From Planctomycetota bacterium (GTDB lineage Bacteria; Planctomycetota; Phycisphaerae; Phycisphaerales; SM1A02), in NCBI GenBank assembly GCA_027618565.1, contig JAQCEQ010000009.1, positions 1 to 64,000 of the forward strand: DNA of 64,000 nt, written 5' to 3'. This document shows, in pieces, positions 1-7,781 of the stretch (position 1 is the first letter of the stretch; every line of letters begins with the position of its first letter). Below the pieces are notes generated by a model. The model saw only the letters and a program-made list of their open reading frames with translations, had not been told where the DNA came from and did not search any database. The translations under genes were made by a program, and so were the position numbers.

Positions 1-335
1 AACAGCAGCGTGACCCTGACCAATCGACCATTGCGATCCGCGGCCTTGGCGCTGACCTGAGCGCTCCCCGCCGTGCCAAGGACCTCACTGGCAGCGAGCT
101 GGCCAGCGGTGACCGTGGTCGGCGTGTCCACCAAGAACTCGTACGAGGTGGTGGCCGGCCTCAGCGAGAGGTATGCCAGACCCACCAGCGTCCCGGACCG
201 TGCTCCAGCGACGAGCAGGCGACGGAATCGCCAGATGATGGAACCAAGGGGGAGCGAGTCGGGGTCGTGCGAGTCACTCCGGTCACGCGCGTCGAACTGG
301 TCGTCGGGGTCTGGGGGATCAGGGTTTGCGACCAA
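1..335 (-). CDS. Wzz-like polysaccharide chain-length determinant, N-terminal part (runs off the left edge)
   Basis: An open minus-strand frame continues off the window edge without a stop. From a possible TTG start at 335, preceded by AGGA, it reads an acidic Asp/Pro-rich cytoplasmic stretch, a basic WRFRR patch, one membrane segment (roughly residues 40-58), then LRPATTSYEF. That is the usual layout of Wzz/BY-kinase N termini, where a membrane helix precedes a proline-bearing periplasmic entry. It lies divergent to a glycosyltransferase and close to an O-antigen ligase-like gene, which fits polymer length control. Family assignment rests on topology and context; no catalytic motif is visible in the fragment. 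The start codon is uncertain because no ATG is available. Confidence 0.45.
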   Translation of the reverse strand, partial: MVANPDPPDPDDQFDARDRSDSHDPDSLPLGSIIWRFRRLLVAGARSGTLVGLAYLSLRPATTSYEFLVDTPTTVTAGQLAASEVLGTAGSAQVSAKAADRNGRLVRVTLL

Positions 336-437
336 CCAGTTCCTGTGTCGGGGGAGGAGGCGCTGTCTGGGTCTTGACCGGAGCACCTCGAGCGACTGGA
401 CGGCCGAACCGCCTTTGCTTGGTCGTCGAATTGATGT

Positions 438-1478
438 GTGCTTCACGAACTGCGGCGCCCATCAAGTTCCCGCGTCAATTCCCACCCCGCGGGCAGCGTG
501 TTCATTTCCGATAGATATCATTTCGCCGTGGCTCTTGCGCCAGTGCTCCTTCTTGCGTTCAACCGCCCCGATGCGATCCGCCAAGTCATCGCTGCGCTCA
601 CTCCCCTCGCGCCCCCTCGGGTTTACGCCGTAGTGGATGGGCCTCGCCCGACGGGATCCCATCCGGAGGATGCAGCCCGATGTGCAGAAGTACGGCGAAT
701 GCTCCAGTCGCTCCCTTGGGATTGTCAGCTCTCGACTCGGTTTCTTGACCACAACGCCGGCTGTGGTCGAGCGGTTTCGACTGCCATCACTTGGTTCTTT
801 GAGCATGAAGAGTCTGGCATCATTCTGGAGGATGATTGTGTGCCGGCCCCAGACTTCCTACCCTTCTGCTCTGAATTACTGGCTCGGTATGCGTCTGCGC
901 CTCAAGTGATGAGCATCCGGGGATCCCGGTTCTCCTTGCCGGTTTCGGTTGATGGATCGTCCTATCAATTCAGCCGATTCTTCGACTGCCATGGATGGGC
1001 GGCCTGGCGGCGCTCGTGGCGCCACTACCGGTTTAAGTTGCGCGGCTGGCGCGAGCGATTCACGTCTCATCACCCCCCCCTCCATGGCCTTGCGCCGGCG
1101 AGCGCTCGGTGTTGGGCGAAGAGGTTTGACCAGGCTGCGCTCTCAGAGAGTCCGCGAAACTGGGCGCATCAGTGGAGCCTCGAGCACTTCATCAGGGATG
1201 GACTCAGCATCGTTCCGAAGCACAACTTGATCAGCAACATCGGCGCCGGCGTCGATGCGACAAATTGCAAGCGCGGATTTCTCTGGGAGAACGTGCCCTT
1301 AGGCTCCGTTTCGTGGCCACTCACGGGTCCCCCATGCATCGCCCCGGATGAACGGCTTGATCGTGCGCACGAACACTGGCGCAACAACCACCGCCCATGG
1401 CCACTGCGCAAGGCGTGGCAGTTCATCAACCGATGGCAGCTAGGCTCGGCCCGGTTCCGGCGCGGCGGCATTGACTGA
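438..1478 (+). CDS. Glycosyltransferase family 2-like protein
   Basis: Predicted nucleotide-sugar glycosyltransferase of the surface-polysaccharide cluster. The conserved start VLLLAFNRPD lies near residue 35 and is typical of the first beta strand of a GT-A fold. IILEDDCVPAPDF near residue 140 carries the acidic metal-binding patch, where EDD stands in for DxD. A tryptophan-rich block, HGWAAWRRSW, follows. The first 30 residues are not conserved-looking, and GTG at 528 (giving a start VALAPVLLLAF) is a better start. The 3' end overlaps the tail of the convergent polymerase gene by 39 bases. Acceptor and sugar cannot be told from the sequence. Confidence 0.75.
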   Translation: MLHELRRPSSSRVNSHPAGSVFISDRYHFAVALAPVLLLAFNRPDAIRQVIAALTPLAPPRVYAVVDGPRPTGSHPEDAARCAEVRRMLQSLPWDCQLSTRFLDHNAGCGRAVSTAITWFFEHEESGIILEDDCVPAPDFLPFCSELLARYASAPQVMSIRGSRFSLPVSVDGSSYQFSRFFDCHGWAAWRRSWRHYRFKLRGWRERFTSHHPPLHGLAPASARCWAKRFDQAALSESPRNWAHQWSLEHFIRDGLSIVPKHNLISNIGAGVDATNCKRGFLWENVPLGSVSWPLTGPPCIAPDERLDRAHEHWRNNHRPWPLRKAWQFINRWQLGSARFRRGGID

Positions 1479-2681
1479 CATCAACGCCACCAGGCACGCA
1501 AGGAGCCCAGCCGATGCCCTGGATAGGAGGACGCCTCCCGCAGGGCACTGTGTCGTGAAAGCGACGAGGAGGACGAGCCCTGTCAGCCCCGCCTCCCCGC
1601 CTCGTGCACGCCACGCCCACACGAGGTAGCTGGCCAGGAATCCAAGGAACAGCGTGACGCCGACTGCTCCTTGCTCAAACCAGAGCTGCAGGGGGAGTGA
1701 GTGGGCATTGTGCACATGGGTGTAGTTGCGGGGGATGGCCGTTCCCCAACTGGTTGTGGCGTTCCCTGCCCCAATCGAAGCATCAAAGGCCACGGGCCAG
1801 CTTCCCGCACCGGAGCCGATCAAGGGGTGTTCGATATGGTGAACCGTCCAATCCCAAAGCGTCAAGCGGCGGCTGAGGAACGCATCAATGGACTGGACAC
1901 CATCCGCGCTCAGTGCGCCCGACAGATCGCTGGGGAGCAGACTCGAATACGACTGGATCTTGGCCGCGAGGGGAGTGTTGCTCATGGCGACCCATGCCGC
2001 ACCAATCGTCAGGACGAGCATGAGGCTCGTGATGACCGCCCCCTTGACCGTCCGGCGGCTCGCCATCGCACACACACACACGGCAATGAGTATCGCCCCA
2101 ACCCTTGCTCGGGACGCGGCAAGCGCTGAACCCACAAACCAGGCCGCCAGCAGTGCAGCGCTGGCGCACAGACGCCTCCATCCCTCCCATCGGATCACTC
2201 CAGCGCCCGCAAACGCGCCGAGGAGCATGAGCGCGGCAAGTGTCTTCGAGACGTGATTCGGTACGAGCGCCTCGGGGATCGGCACGCCGAAGTGAAGTGC
2301 CAGGAGAACCGCTGTCCACGCCACGCCAGCCACGCACGCCACCCAGCGGAGGGTCCGCATCGAGAGCGGAGCATGGACGATCAGGAGTGGGGCCAGCATG
2401 AGTCGAAGGTAGAGGCTCGCGGTCACTCCCTCCGGCCGCCAGAGAGATGAAGCGCAGGCCCACCCGACGGTCGCGAGATAGAAGAGGACTGCAGTTCTGA
2501 GTGCCGGACGCTCCCGCAGCCTGGCAACGAAGGTTGGCCACCGAAGCAGTGCTGACACCGCAAGGGCTGCAAAAGCTGCGGCCTCGATCGGCGGGGAGGT
2601 GGTGACGCCCACCACCCACATGAGCGACGCCACGGAATGAACAGTCTCAACAAATGGTCGGCCACCTCGGTGGTTCATCAT
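1440..2681 (-). CDS. O-antigen ligase / Wzy-type polymerase family membrane protein
   Basis: Polytopic inner-membrane protein with about ten hydrophobic segments. It carries the large periplasmic loop typical of the Wzy_C/O-antigen ligase family, seen as RRLTLWDW, HPLIGSGAGSWP and then HVHNAHSLPLQLWFEQG, whose His-Asn pair and aromatic run match the family signature. It probably joins or polymerises polysaccharide repeat units at the periplasmic face. The frame is open up to 2771, but that would overlap the divergent gene at 2737. ATG at 2681 (or 2678) leaves a clean divergent promoter region and is preferred. Ligase cannot be separated from polymerase by sequence alone. Confidence 0.75.
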   Translation of the reverse strand: MMNHRGGRPFVETVHSVASLMWVVGVTTSPPIEAAAFAALAVSALLRWPTFVARLRERPALRTAVLFYLATVGWACASSLWRPEGVTASLYLRLMLAPLLIVHAPLSMRTLRWVACVAGVAWTAVLLALHFGVPIPEALVPNHVSKTLAALMLLGAFAGAGVIRWEGWRRLCASAALLAAWFVGSALAASRARVGAILIAVCVCAMASRRTVKGAVITSLMLVLTIGAAWVAMSNTPLAAKIQSYSSLLPSDLSGALSADGVQSIDAFLSRRLTLWDWTVHHIEHPLIGSGAGSWPVAFDASIGAGNATTSWGTAIPRNYTHVHNAHSLPLQLWFEQGAVGVTLFLGFLASYLVWAWRARGGEAGLTGLVLLVAFTTQCPAGGVLLSRASAGLLACLVALMSVNAAAPEPGRA

Positions 2682-2736
2682 TGCGTAGAGAGTAATCCCT
2701 CGAAGCCATGCTACTGGCCACCAATGTCTTGGGCAC

Positions 2737-3735
2737 ATGCTGCCGGTTTCTCGTGGGAACTCGCCACCCACACCAGTGACCTACTCTCCCACCGTGTTCG
2801 CCGCGTCGATCAACAGTTGGCTCCTTGCGCTGGCTGGCATCGCGCTCGCCGCGGCTCTCTACTGGCTCTCCCGCCGCGGCCCGATCAAGCGGTGGCGACG
2901 AAGGCTGCGGACGCGGCGGGCGGAGCGAGTCTGGTCGCGCGAGGCCGTCGCCGTCCCGCGCGCCGTCTCCTCACGCGTGATCGTTACCCTCACCGCCTCG
3001 CCTGGCCGCATGGTCGCGCTCGAGCAGACGGTCCGGACGCTCCTGAACCAGACCTGTCCGCCCGATGAGATCCATCTCAACATCCCAGAGGTCTTCAGGC
3101 GCACGGGCGAGCGGTATGAGATCCCGGGGTGGTGCTCCCAGGTCGACCCTCGGGTGCGGCTGTTCCGTGTCGAGGACATCGGCCCGGCGACGAAGATGGT
3201 GACGACGGTGGAACGGGTAGGGCCGGCGGAGGACATCCTTCTAGTGATCGCTGACGACGACACGCTGTACCCGCAGGAGACGATTCAAGCGCTGCTCGAG
3301 GCGCATCGCGACGCCCCCTCTACCGTGCACGCCGTATCGGGATACGACCTGGGCCCGCAGTGGGAGTCGGTGTTGGCGAAGGAGGCTCGGCCGGTCGCGG
3401 TCGTCGAAGGTTGGGCCACATTCGTGGCCCACCGACGACACTTCGGTGCGGGCTTTGCCGAGCATGTTCATCGGGTCTCCTCCTGCCGTGCATGCTTTGC
3501 CCATGATGACATCGTGGTCAGCAACTGGTTTGCGCTTCAGGGAGTTGATCGCAGGCAGATACACCACCCGATGGTGAGTCGGCGGCGGTTTCGCCAACTG
3601 GGCGCACAGCAGGACTATGGCTACCTGCCGGGGGCGCTGCACCAGGAGTCGCTGCCATCGGAACGCGCGCGTCAGTGCGCATCCCACCTGGCGTCCCTTG
3701 GATTGTGGCGATTGCCATCCCCGCCCGTCGGCTAG
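2737..3735 (+). CDS. Membrane-anchored glycosyltransferase-like protein
   Basis: An N-terminal membrane helix (about residues 24-45) is followed by a basic stretch and a GT-A-like domain. VIVTLTASPGR begins the nucleotide-binding fold, VRTLLNQT matches the family 2 helix, and VIADDDTLYP near residue 170 gives the DDD metal site. A later FAHDDIVVSNWF block resembles the acceptor-side acidic motif. It is 332 residues long; an in-frame GTG at 2794 would start right before the membrane helix and is an alternative. The neighbours are polysaccharide genes. The sugar donor is unknown. Confidence 0.7.
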   Translation: MLPVSRGNSPPTPVTYSPTVFAASINSWLLALAGIALAAALYWLSRRGPIKRWRRRLRTRRAERVWSREAVAVPRAVSSRVIVTLTASPGRMVALEQTVRTLLNQTCPPDEIHLNIPEVFRRTGERYEIPGWCSQVDPRVRLFRVEDIGPATKMVTTVERVGPAEDILLVIADDDTLYPQETIQALLEAHRDAPSTVHAVSGYDLGPQWESVLAKEARPVAVVEGWATFVAHRRHFGAGFAEHVHRVSSCRACFAHDDIVVSNWFALQGVDRRQIHHPMVSRRRFRQLGAQQDYGYLPGALHQESLPSERARQCASHLASLGLWRLPSPPVG

Positions 3736-4931
3736 TCGCCCGTCGCGCGGCGCACGAGGTCGACGGTGGCGGGCACGCTGACGGCGATATCGCGCGCGGC
3801 CGCATTTCCGGACGACGCCTTCACCCCCTTGACCTCGATGCACCCATACCGCATCCTGCATGCGCCCGCCAGCAGAAAGAAGGTCATCTTCGGGTACTCC
3901 GGCGTGAGGAACTCAATCAGGCTGGCCCCAGGCGCCGCGTGGATGATGTGCGCCAGGCCGGCACCGTGCGTGGCGACGATGCAACTGGCCCCTGCCACAG
4001 CATCGATCTGCTGCTGCAGCGTCAATCCCTCGAAGTACACCGTCTCGAATCCCAGTGGCGAGAGTGCGGCGATCAACTCCGATTCGTTCACCAACCGACG
4101 ACGGCCGCGCCGCCCGATGTAGATGCGGCGCGTGCTTGGGGGACTGGTACCGCCCGCAGTCGCTCCCGGCACAATGCTGGCACTCGGCCTGAGCACGCTC
4201 CGGAGGTACTCCACGCTCCGCGGCGTCGGATGGCTGCGGAATCCCGCTGGGCTCGTCGCCACCAGTGTCTCGCACTCCACATGTCCCCAGTACCCCAACC
4301 GTTCCTGGGACTCCGCCGGCACGCCACAGCGCGCGAGCAGTTCCCCCGCCACGGGGAAGTTCGACTGGGGCAGGATCCATCGATCGATCTCGCCAAAGCC
4401 AGCCGCCCGCACCAATTCGATGCGGGGCAAGATGTCAAACATCCACAGGTAGATGTTCTTGTGACCCACATCGCCCGCCAGGCCGATGCGACCCCCAAGC
4501 CGGCGCGGCGGCTGCGCGAACAGTCGCGTGCTCACTGCCCGGTGCGGCCGACCGTCGCGCATGATGTCGGGGCTGATGTCTTCAAGCACGCACCCGCCCG
4601 GAGCGATCGCGGTGCAGGTCTGGCCCAGGACGCGTGCCCTGGGGACTTCCACGGCGAAGAGGCGGGCGCCGGGCGCGGGGTGGCGGACACCTCTCTCAAG
4701 CGCCGCGAGGATTTCCGGAGAACTCCCCTCCATGACCTCCGGCAACCTGATCTCGTGAGGACCCAAGTCGGTCGATCGCCAGCCCTCCGCCGCGGCGAGT
4801 GATCGTGCATCCGGGCAAAGGGTGTCCGGCAAATGGAAGATCGCATCCGACACGCGCTGCGGCAGAAGGCCACGCACTTTGGTCACGCCATGGAGCACCC
4901 TCCGCCGCGCGTCTCGAATGACGCGGCTCAT
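3732..4931 (-). CDS. Glycosyltransferase family 61 (DUF563) protein
   Basis: The C-terminal half matches the DUF563/GT61 family. RRIYIGRRGRRRLVNE is followed by GFETVYFEGLTLQQQI and then IVATHGAGLAHIIHAAPGA, where the His-Gly-Ala-Gly-Leu block is the family hallmark. The frame is open to 5159, but ATG at 4931 overlaps the stop of the upstream glycosyltransferase in an ATGA arrangement and gives a conserved-looking N terminus (MSRVIRD). The protein is 399 residues. The tight coupling suggests both enzymes act on the same glycan. Its last bases overlap the end of the convergent gene that stops at 3735. Confidence 0.8.
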   Translation of the reverse strand: MSRVIRDARRRVLHGVTKVRGLLPQRVSDAIFHLPDTLCPDARSLAAAEGWRSTDLGPHEIRLPEVMEGSSPEILAALERGVRHPAPGARLFAVEVPRARVLGQTCTAIAPGGCVLEDISPDIMRDGRPHRAVSTRLFAQPPRRLGGRIGLAGDVGHKNIYLWMFDILPRIELVRAAGFGEIDRWILPQSNFPVAGELLARCGVPAESQERLGYWGHVECETLVATSPAGFRSHPTPRSVEYLRSVLRPSASIVPGATAGGTSPPSTRRIYIGRRGRRRLVNESELIAALSPLGFETVYFEGLTLQQQIDAVAGASCIVATHGAGLAHIIHAAPGASLIEFLTPEYPKMTFFLLAGACRMRYGCIEVKGVKASSGNAAARDIAVSVPATVDLVRRATGD

Positions 4932-5680
4932 GAGTTGGCTCCCGAGTCGGTCCCGCTGCCGGCTCCCAGCCAATGCTCCCCGACCCAGCGGGTGGGATGA
5001 ACATGGCGCGTGATCTTGGTGGTCACGCCGTCCATCGCCTCGCGCGGCGTGGGGTGACCGTGGAAGACGACGATTCTTGCGCCATCCGGAATCCGCGGCG
5101 GCACCACATAGTTGAGCGGGAACCTGGCCATGCAGGCGTACTTGAACGACACGCACCACCCGCGCGGCCAGTAGCCGAGTTGCCCGGCGCTATGGAACTC
5201 GCGCGAGATGTACTCCTGTTCATTGCGGACTTCGCTTCGCACCTGCGCCGCGTGCGCCATGAAGTGCTCAAGGATCTCGGGATGCGCGCCGGCCTCAAAT
5301 CGATAGACCGATGAGTTGCCCGTCGGCCGCCACGGGCGCGCCCAGTCCTTGATGATCAGGAACTCACCTGGCTGCTCGAAGAAGCCATCCAGAGAGCCGA
5401 CGATCACGATGTCCAGGTCCAGAAAAAGCGTTGGGCCCGTGAGGTCGAAGAGTGGACTGCGGAAGGTGGAGATCTTCCGCCACCCGCGCTCGGGGCCACC
5501 GGGATCGTCAAAGTCAGGCAGCGGGCGCGCGTCGATCCCCTGCGCGAGCCCCGTCGGATCGTCCGTCATGCACACAAAGTGGTGCGGCCGGGCGAGGTGT
5601 CGCTCGACCATCGCGTGGAGTCGATTGACATACTCCGGGCCGAACTTGGTCCCCCACCGCATGCAGATGATGTTGGCCAT
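4928..5680 (-). CDS. Glycosyltransferase with DLD motif (GT8-like)
   Basis: A 250-residue protein. It opens with a beta strand (IICMRWGTKFG), then a CMTDDP segment, and TLFLDLDIVIVGSLD at residues 84-98 gives a D88xD90 metal-binding motif as in sugar-transferring GT-A enzymes. A later block reads SVYRFEAG. Its stop overlaps the ATG of the GT61 gene by four bases, so the two are probably translated together. It lies 48 bases downstream of a GT4-like gene on the same strand. No membrane segment is evident, so it probably acts at the cytoplasmic face. Confidence 0.72.
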   Translation of the reverse strand: MANIICMRWGTKFGPEYVNRLHAMVERHLARPHHFVCMTDDPTGLAQGIDARPLPDFDDPGGPERGWRKISTFRSPLFDLTGPTLFLDLDIVIVGSLDGFFEQPGEFLIIKDWARPWRPTGNSSVYRFEAGAHPEILEHFMAHAAQVRSEVRNEQEYISREFHSAGQLGYWPRGWCVSFKYACMARFPLNYVVPPRIPDGARIVVFHGHPTPREAMDGVTTKITRHVHPTRWVGEHWLGAGSGTDSGANS

Positions 5681-5728
5681 CGAACCGTGGAGGTTACTGG
5701 CGGGTTGGTGCGGGGAGACTGTGCATGC

Positions 5729-6820
5729 TCACGACACAGGCGAGGTGAGCACCTCCCACAGCCGCCGTGGGTCATGCTCGTCGGCCAGGATCCGCGAGGC
5801 TTCTACAGCTCGGCGCGACATCGTGGGCCATGTGCGCTCAGCCTGGGCCACCGCGTCCACCAACGCGCTGGCCGACCACTCCGCCATCACGACCCCCGAC
5901 CCAAATCGTTCCACCACATCCGCAGCCCAGGTGCCGGCGGTCGCGACGACCGGCGCCCCGTGCAGCAGCGCATCCAGCGCGATACCACTGACATTGTCCT
6001 TGAAGACCCTTGGGTCGTACGGTGCAAGCACGATCGCGCCGTGGAATCGAGATACATATGCGTCGCGATCCGGCGCAGTGGGGTCCAAGGTCAGCCACGG
6101 CTGCTTCAGCGCCGCGAGCTGGTCCAGGAGTTGGGCCTCCTCCGCGCCGTGCGTCCCGGCGCGCTTGCCGGTGGACTGCACGAGGAGAGTCGCGGCGGGC
6201 GGGCATGATCCTGATGCCCAAGAACGGCACGCATCCACCAGCAGTGCCAGCCCCTTGTTGAGTCGCGCCGCGCCGGCCATGAGGAGGTGTCGAGGCGCCG
6301 CAGGGTGATCCAAGACGACGCCCTCCGCGACCGCCGGATATGGCACTTCCTCCACACGGCGCCAGCCTGTGGCTCGCAGGAACTCCGCGATTCCGGGTGT
6401 CGGTGCGATCGCCAGCGCCTCGGCTCGCACGGATGGCGACGCCACGACGGCCAGTCGCTTCATCCAGCCACGCTCGCACCAGTGAACGTAGAGCCGCGCG
6501 TGGGACAACCCCGGGGCACGCCGTGCGCGCTGCAGCATCCACGCATGCTTGGCCTTGGCGGTGAGGATGAGGAACGGCGTGGAAGCGTCGCGCGCACTCT
6601 CGCGCACCACTGACCACTCAGACCGCCCCGCCATCGAGCGCCTGGTGACATGGCTCATCGACAGCTCCGGCAGTTGCTCGATGCCGGCCCCGCCATCCAC
6701 CTCAATCCTTCCCTCACCGGGCGTCACGCGCGAGGCGAGTGCGCGCACGAATTCCCCGTAGTGCCCCGCGTGCCCCGTGAGGTTGGGCTCGATGATGCGG
6801 AGCATGGGGACGGGGGGCAT
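5729..6820 (-). CDS. Glycosyltransferase family 4-like protein
   Basis: GT-B style glycosyltransferase. The N terminus (LRIIEPNLTGHAGHYGEFVRAL) has the His-Gly-containing donor-domain start of family 4 proteins. The C-terminal half has a second Rossmann unit (HLLMAGAARLNKGLALLV), the loop IVLAPYDPRVFKDNVSGIALDALLHGAPVVATAGT with the family's acidic/Gly pattern, and a trailing helix DEHDPRRLWEVL. It has 363 residues. An ATG at 6805 would begin directly at MLRIIEPN and is equally plausible. It sits between the methyltransferase and the GT8-like gene, all on the minus strand. Confidence 0.75.
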   Translation of the reverse strand: MPPVPMLRIIEPNLTGHAGHYGEFVRALASRVTPGEGRIEVDGGAGIEQLPELSMSHVTRRSMAGRSEWSVVRESARDASTPFLILTAKAKHAWMLQRARRAPGLSHARLYVHWCERGWMKRLAVVASPSVRAEALAIAPTPGIAEFLRATGWRRVEEVPYPAVAEGVVLDHPAAPRHLLMAGAARLNKGLALLVDACRSWASGSCPPAATLLVQSTGKRAGTHGAEEAQLLDQLAALKQPWLTLDPTAPDRDAYVSRFHGAIVLAPYDPRVFKDNVSGIALDALLHGAPVVATAGTWAADVVERFGSGVVMAEWSASALVDAVAQAERTWPTMSRRAVEASRILADEHDPRRLWEVLTSPVS

Positions 6821-6830
6821 TGGCTGGTGG

Positions 6831-6880
6831 TGCGTTCTTGCGCGTTCTTGCGCGGTCTTGCGCGGTCTTGTGCGGTCTTG
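6831..6880. repeat. Tandem 10-bp repeat, five copies
   Basis: Five head-to-tail decamers of the form (t/c)gcg(g/t)tcttg occupy 6831-6880. Two of them (6851-6860 and 6861-6870) are identical and the others differ at one or two positions. They lie just upstream of the GT4-like gene start, between it and the end of the methyltransferase gene, so they could affect expression or be prone to slippage. Confidence 0.85.
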
Positions 6881-6913
6881 CGCGGCGACGGTCGCCGCGA
6901 CTGCGGCTCTTGG

Positions 6914-7738
6914 CTAGCGTGGCTCCAGCACGGCGTACATGTTGTCGCTGGTGGGGAGGCGGTCTGAGAGTCTCTGCCGGGCGACGCAGTAGCCGGCCTC
7001 GCTTGCCAGCCGCGCCAGTGTCGAGGGCGTGAAGTAGTTCACATGGTCCGGGTAGCGAAAGCCGCACCACTTGCCGCCGCGAATGCGGCGATTGAGGCAG
7101 TCAAAGTTGGGAACCTTCAGGATCACCGCGCCGTCGGGGCGCAGCGCCAGCCGCAGCGCACGGAGGAGTTCCAGGAACGACGACATGAGCACCAGGTGGA
7201 TCGACCCTGCAGGCAGCCCCGAAACACCGCTGATCGCGCTGTCGCAGATCACGCGACCGCCCAGCGCGCGCATTCTCTGGTCGCCGTCGCGTGCCAGTTG
7301 GCGCGAGACTTCAATGCCGATGGGGACGCAGGACCGGCCCGCGTCCCCACATCGTGCGTGCGTGCTGGCCAGCAGCTTGCATTCCGCGCAGCCGAGATCG
7401 ACCACCTGCAGCGCCTCGGTGGCGGGCCAGCGGCGACGACTCGCCGCCGACAGCGCCAAGTCCGCCATCTTGTTCCTGGATCTGAAAATCGACAGCCGCA
7501 CTCGCTTGTAGGCACTCGAGAGGCGGGCCAACACTGGCTCGTCACGAATCCGGCGCCGGCGCTCGGCGACGCTGGTCTGCTCCCACGCGAACTGCTCTTC
7601 CAGTTGCTCGTACGCCGGCGGATCGGGCAGGAACACCAGCCCAGTCTCGGTGCACCGCACCAGCGACCACTCCCCTCGCGAATAGGGAGTGGGAGCCGTT
7701 TGCGTGTGACGGCCGAGAATGGGGCAGTGGTGCTCCAA
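6914..7738 (-). CDS. Class I SAM-dependent methyltransferase
   Basis: The central region has the SAM-binding motif I (VVDLGCAECKLL, residues about 112-123) followed by an acidic-strand end at GIEVSRQLA. Then come SIHLVLMSSFLELL, LRLALRPDGAVILKVPNF and a GFRYPDHVNYFTP block. This is the order of Methyltransf_23-like sugar and lipid methyltransferases found in polysaccharide clusters, where the DHVNYF segment is common. The N terminus has CPILGRH but lacks the usual CxxC zinc site. It has 274 residues. The substrate is probably a sugar or lipid-linked glycan, inferred from context only. Confidence 0.75.
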   Translation of the reverse strand: MEHHCPILGRHTQTAPTPYSRGEWSLVRCTETGLVFLPDPPAYEQLEEQFAWEQTSVAERRRRIRDEPVLARLSSAYKRVRLSIFRSRNKMADLALSAASRRRWPATEALQVVDLGCAECKLLASTHARCGDAGRSCVPIGIEVSRQLARDGDQRMRALGGRVICDSAISGVSGLPAGSIHLVLMSSFLELLRALRLALRPDGAVILKVPNFDCLNRRIRGGKWCGFRYPDHVNYFTPSTLARLASEAGYCVARQRLSDRLPTSDNMYAVLEPR

Positions 7739-7781
7739 GGCGGGTGATGATAAGTGGGGCTTATGAACCTACGATGGCGCG

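Noticed and set aside
73-633. Plus-strand open frame at the left edge
   Set aside because: It lies opposite the Wzz-like frame and over the start of the glycosyltransferase gene; its translation is Arg/Ser/Pro-rich with no conserved pattern.
3675-4802. 375-codon plus-strand open frame
   Set aside because: Antisense to the GT61 gene, which has conserved motifs; the plus translation is Arg/His/Ala-rich noise.
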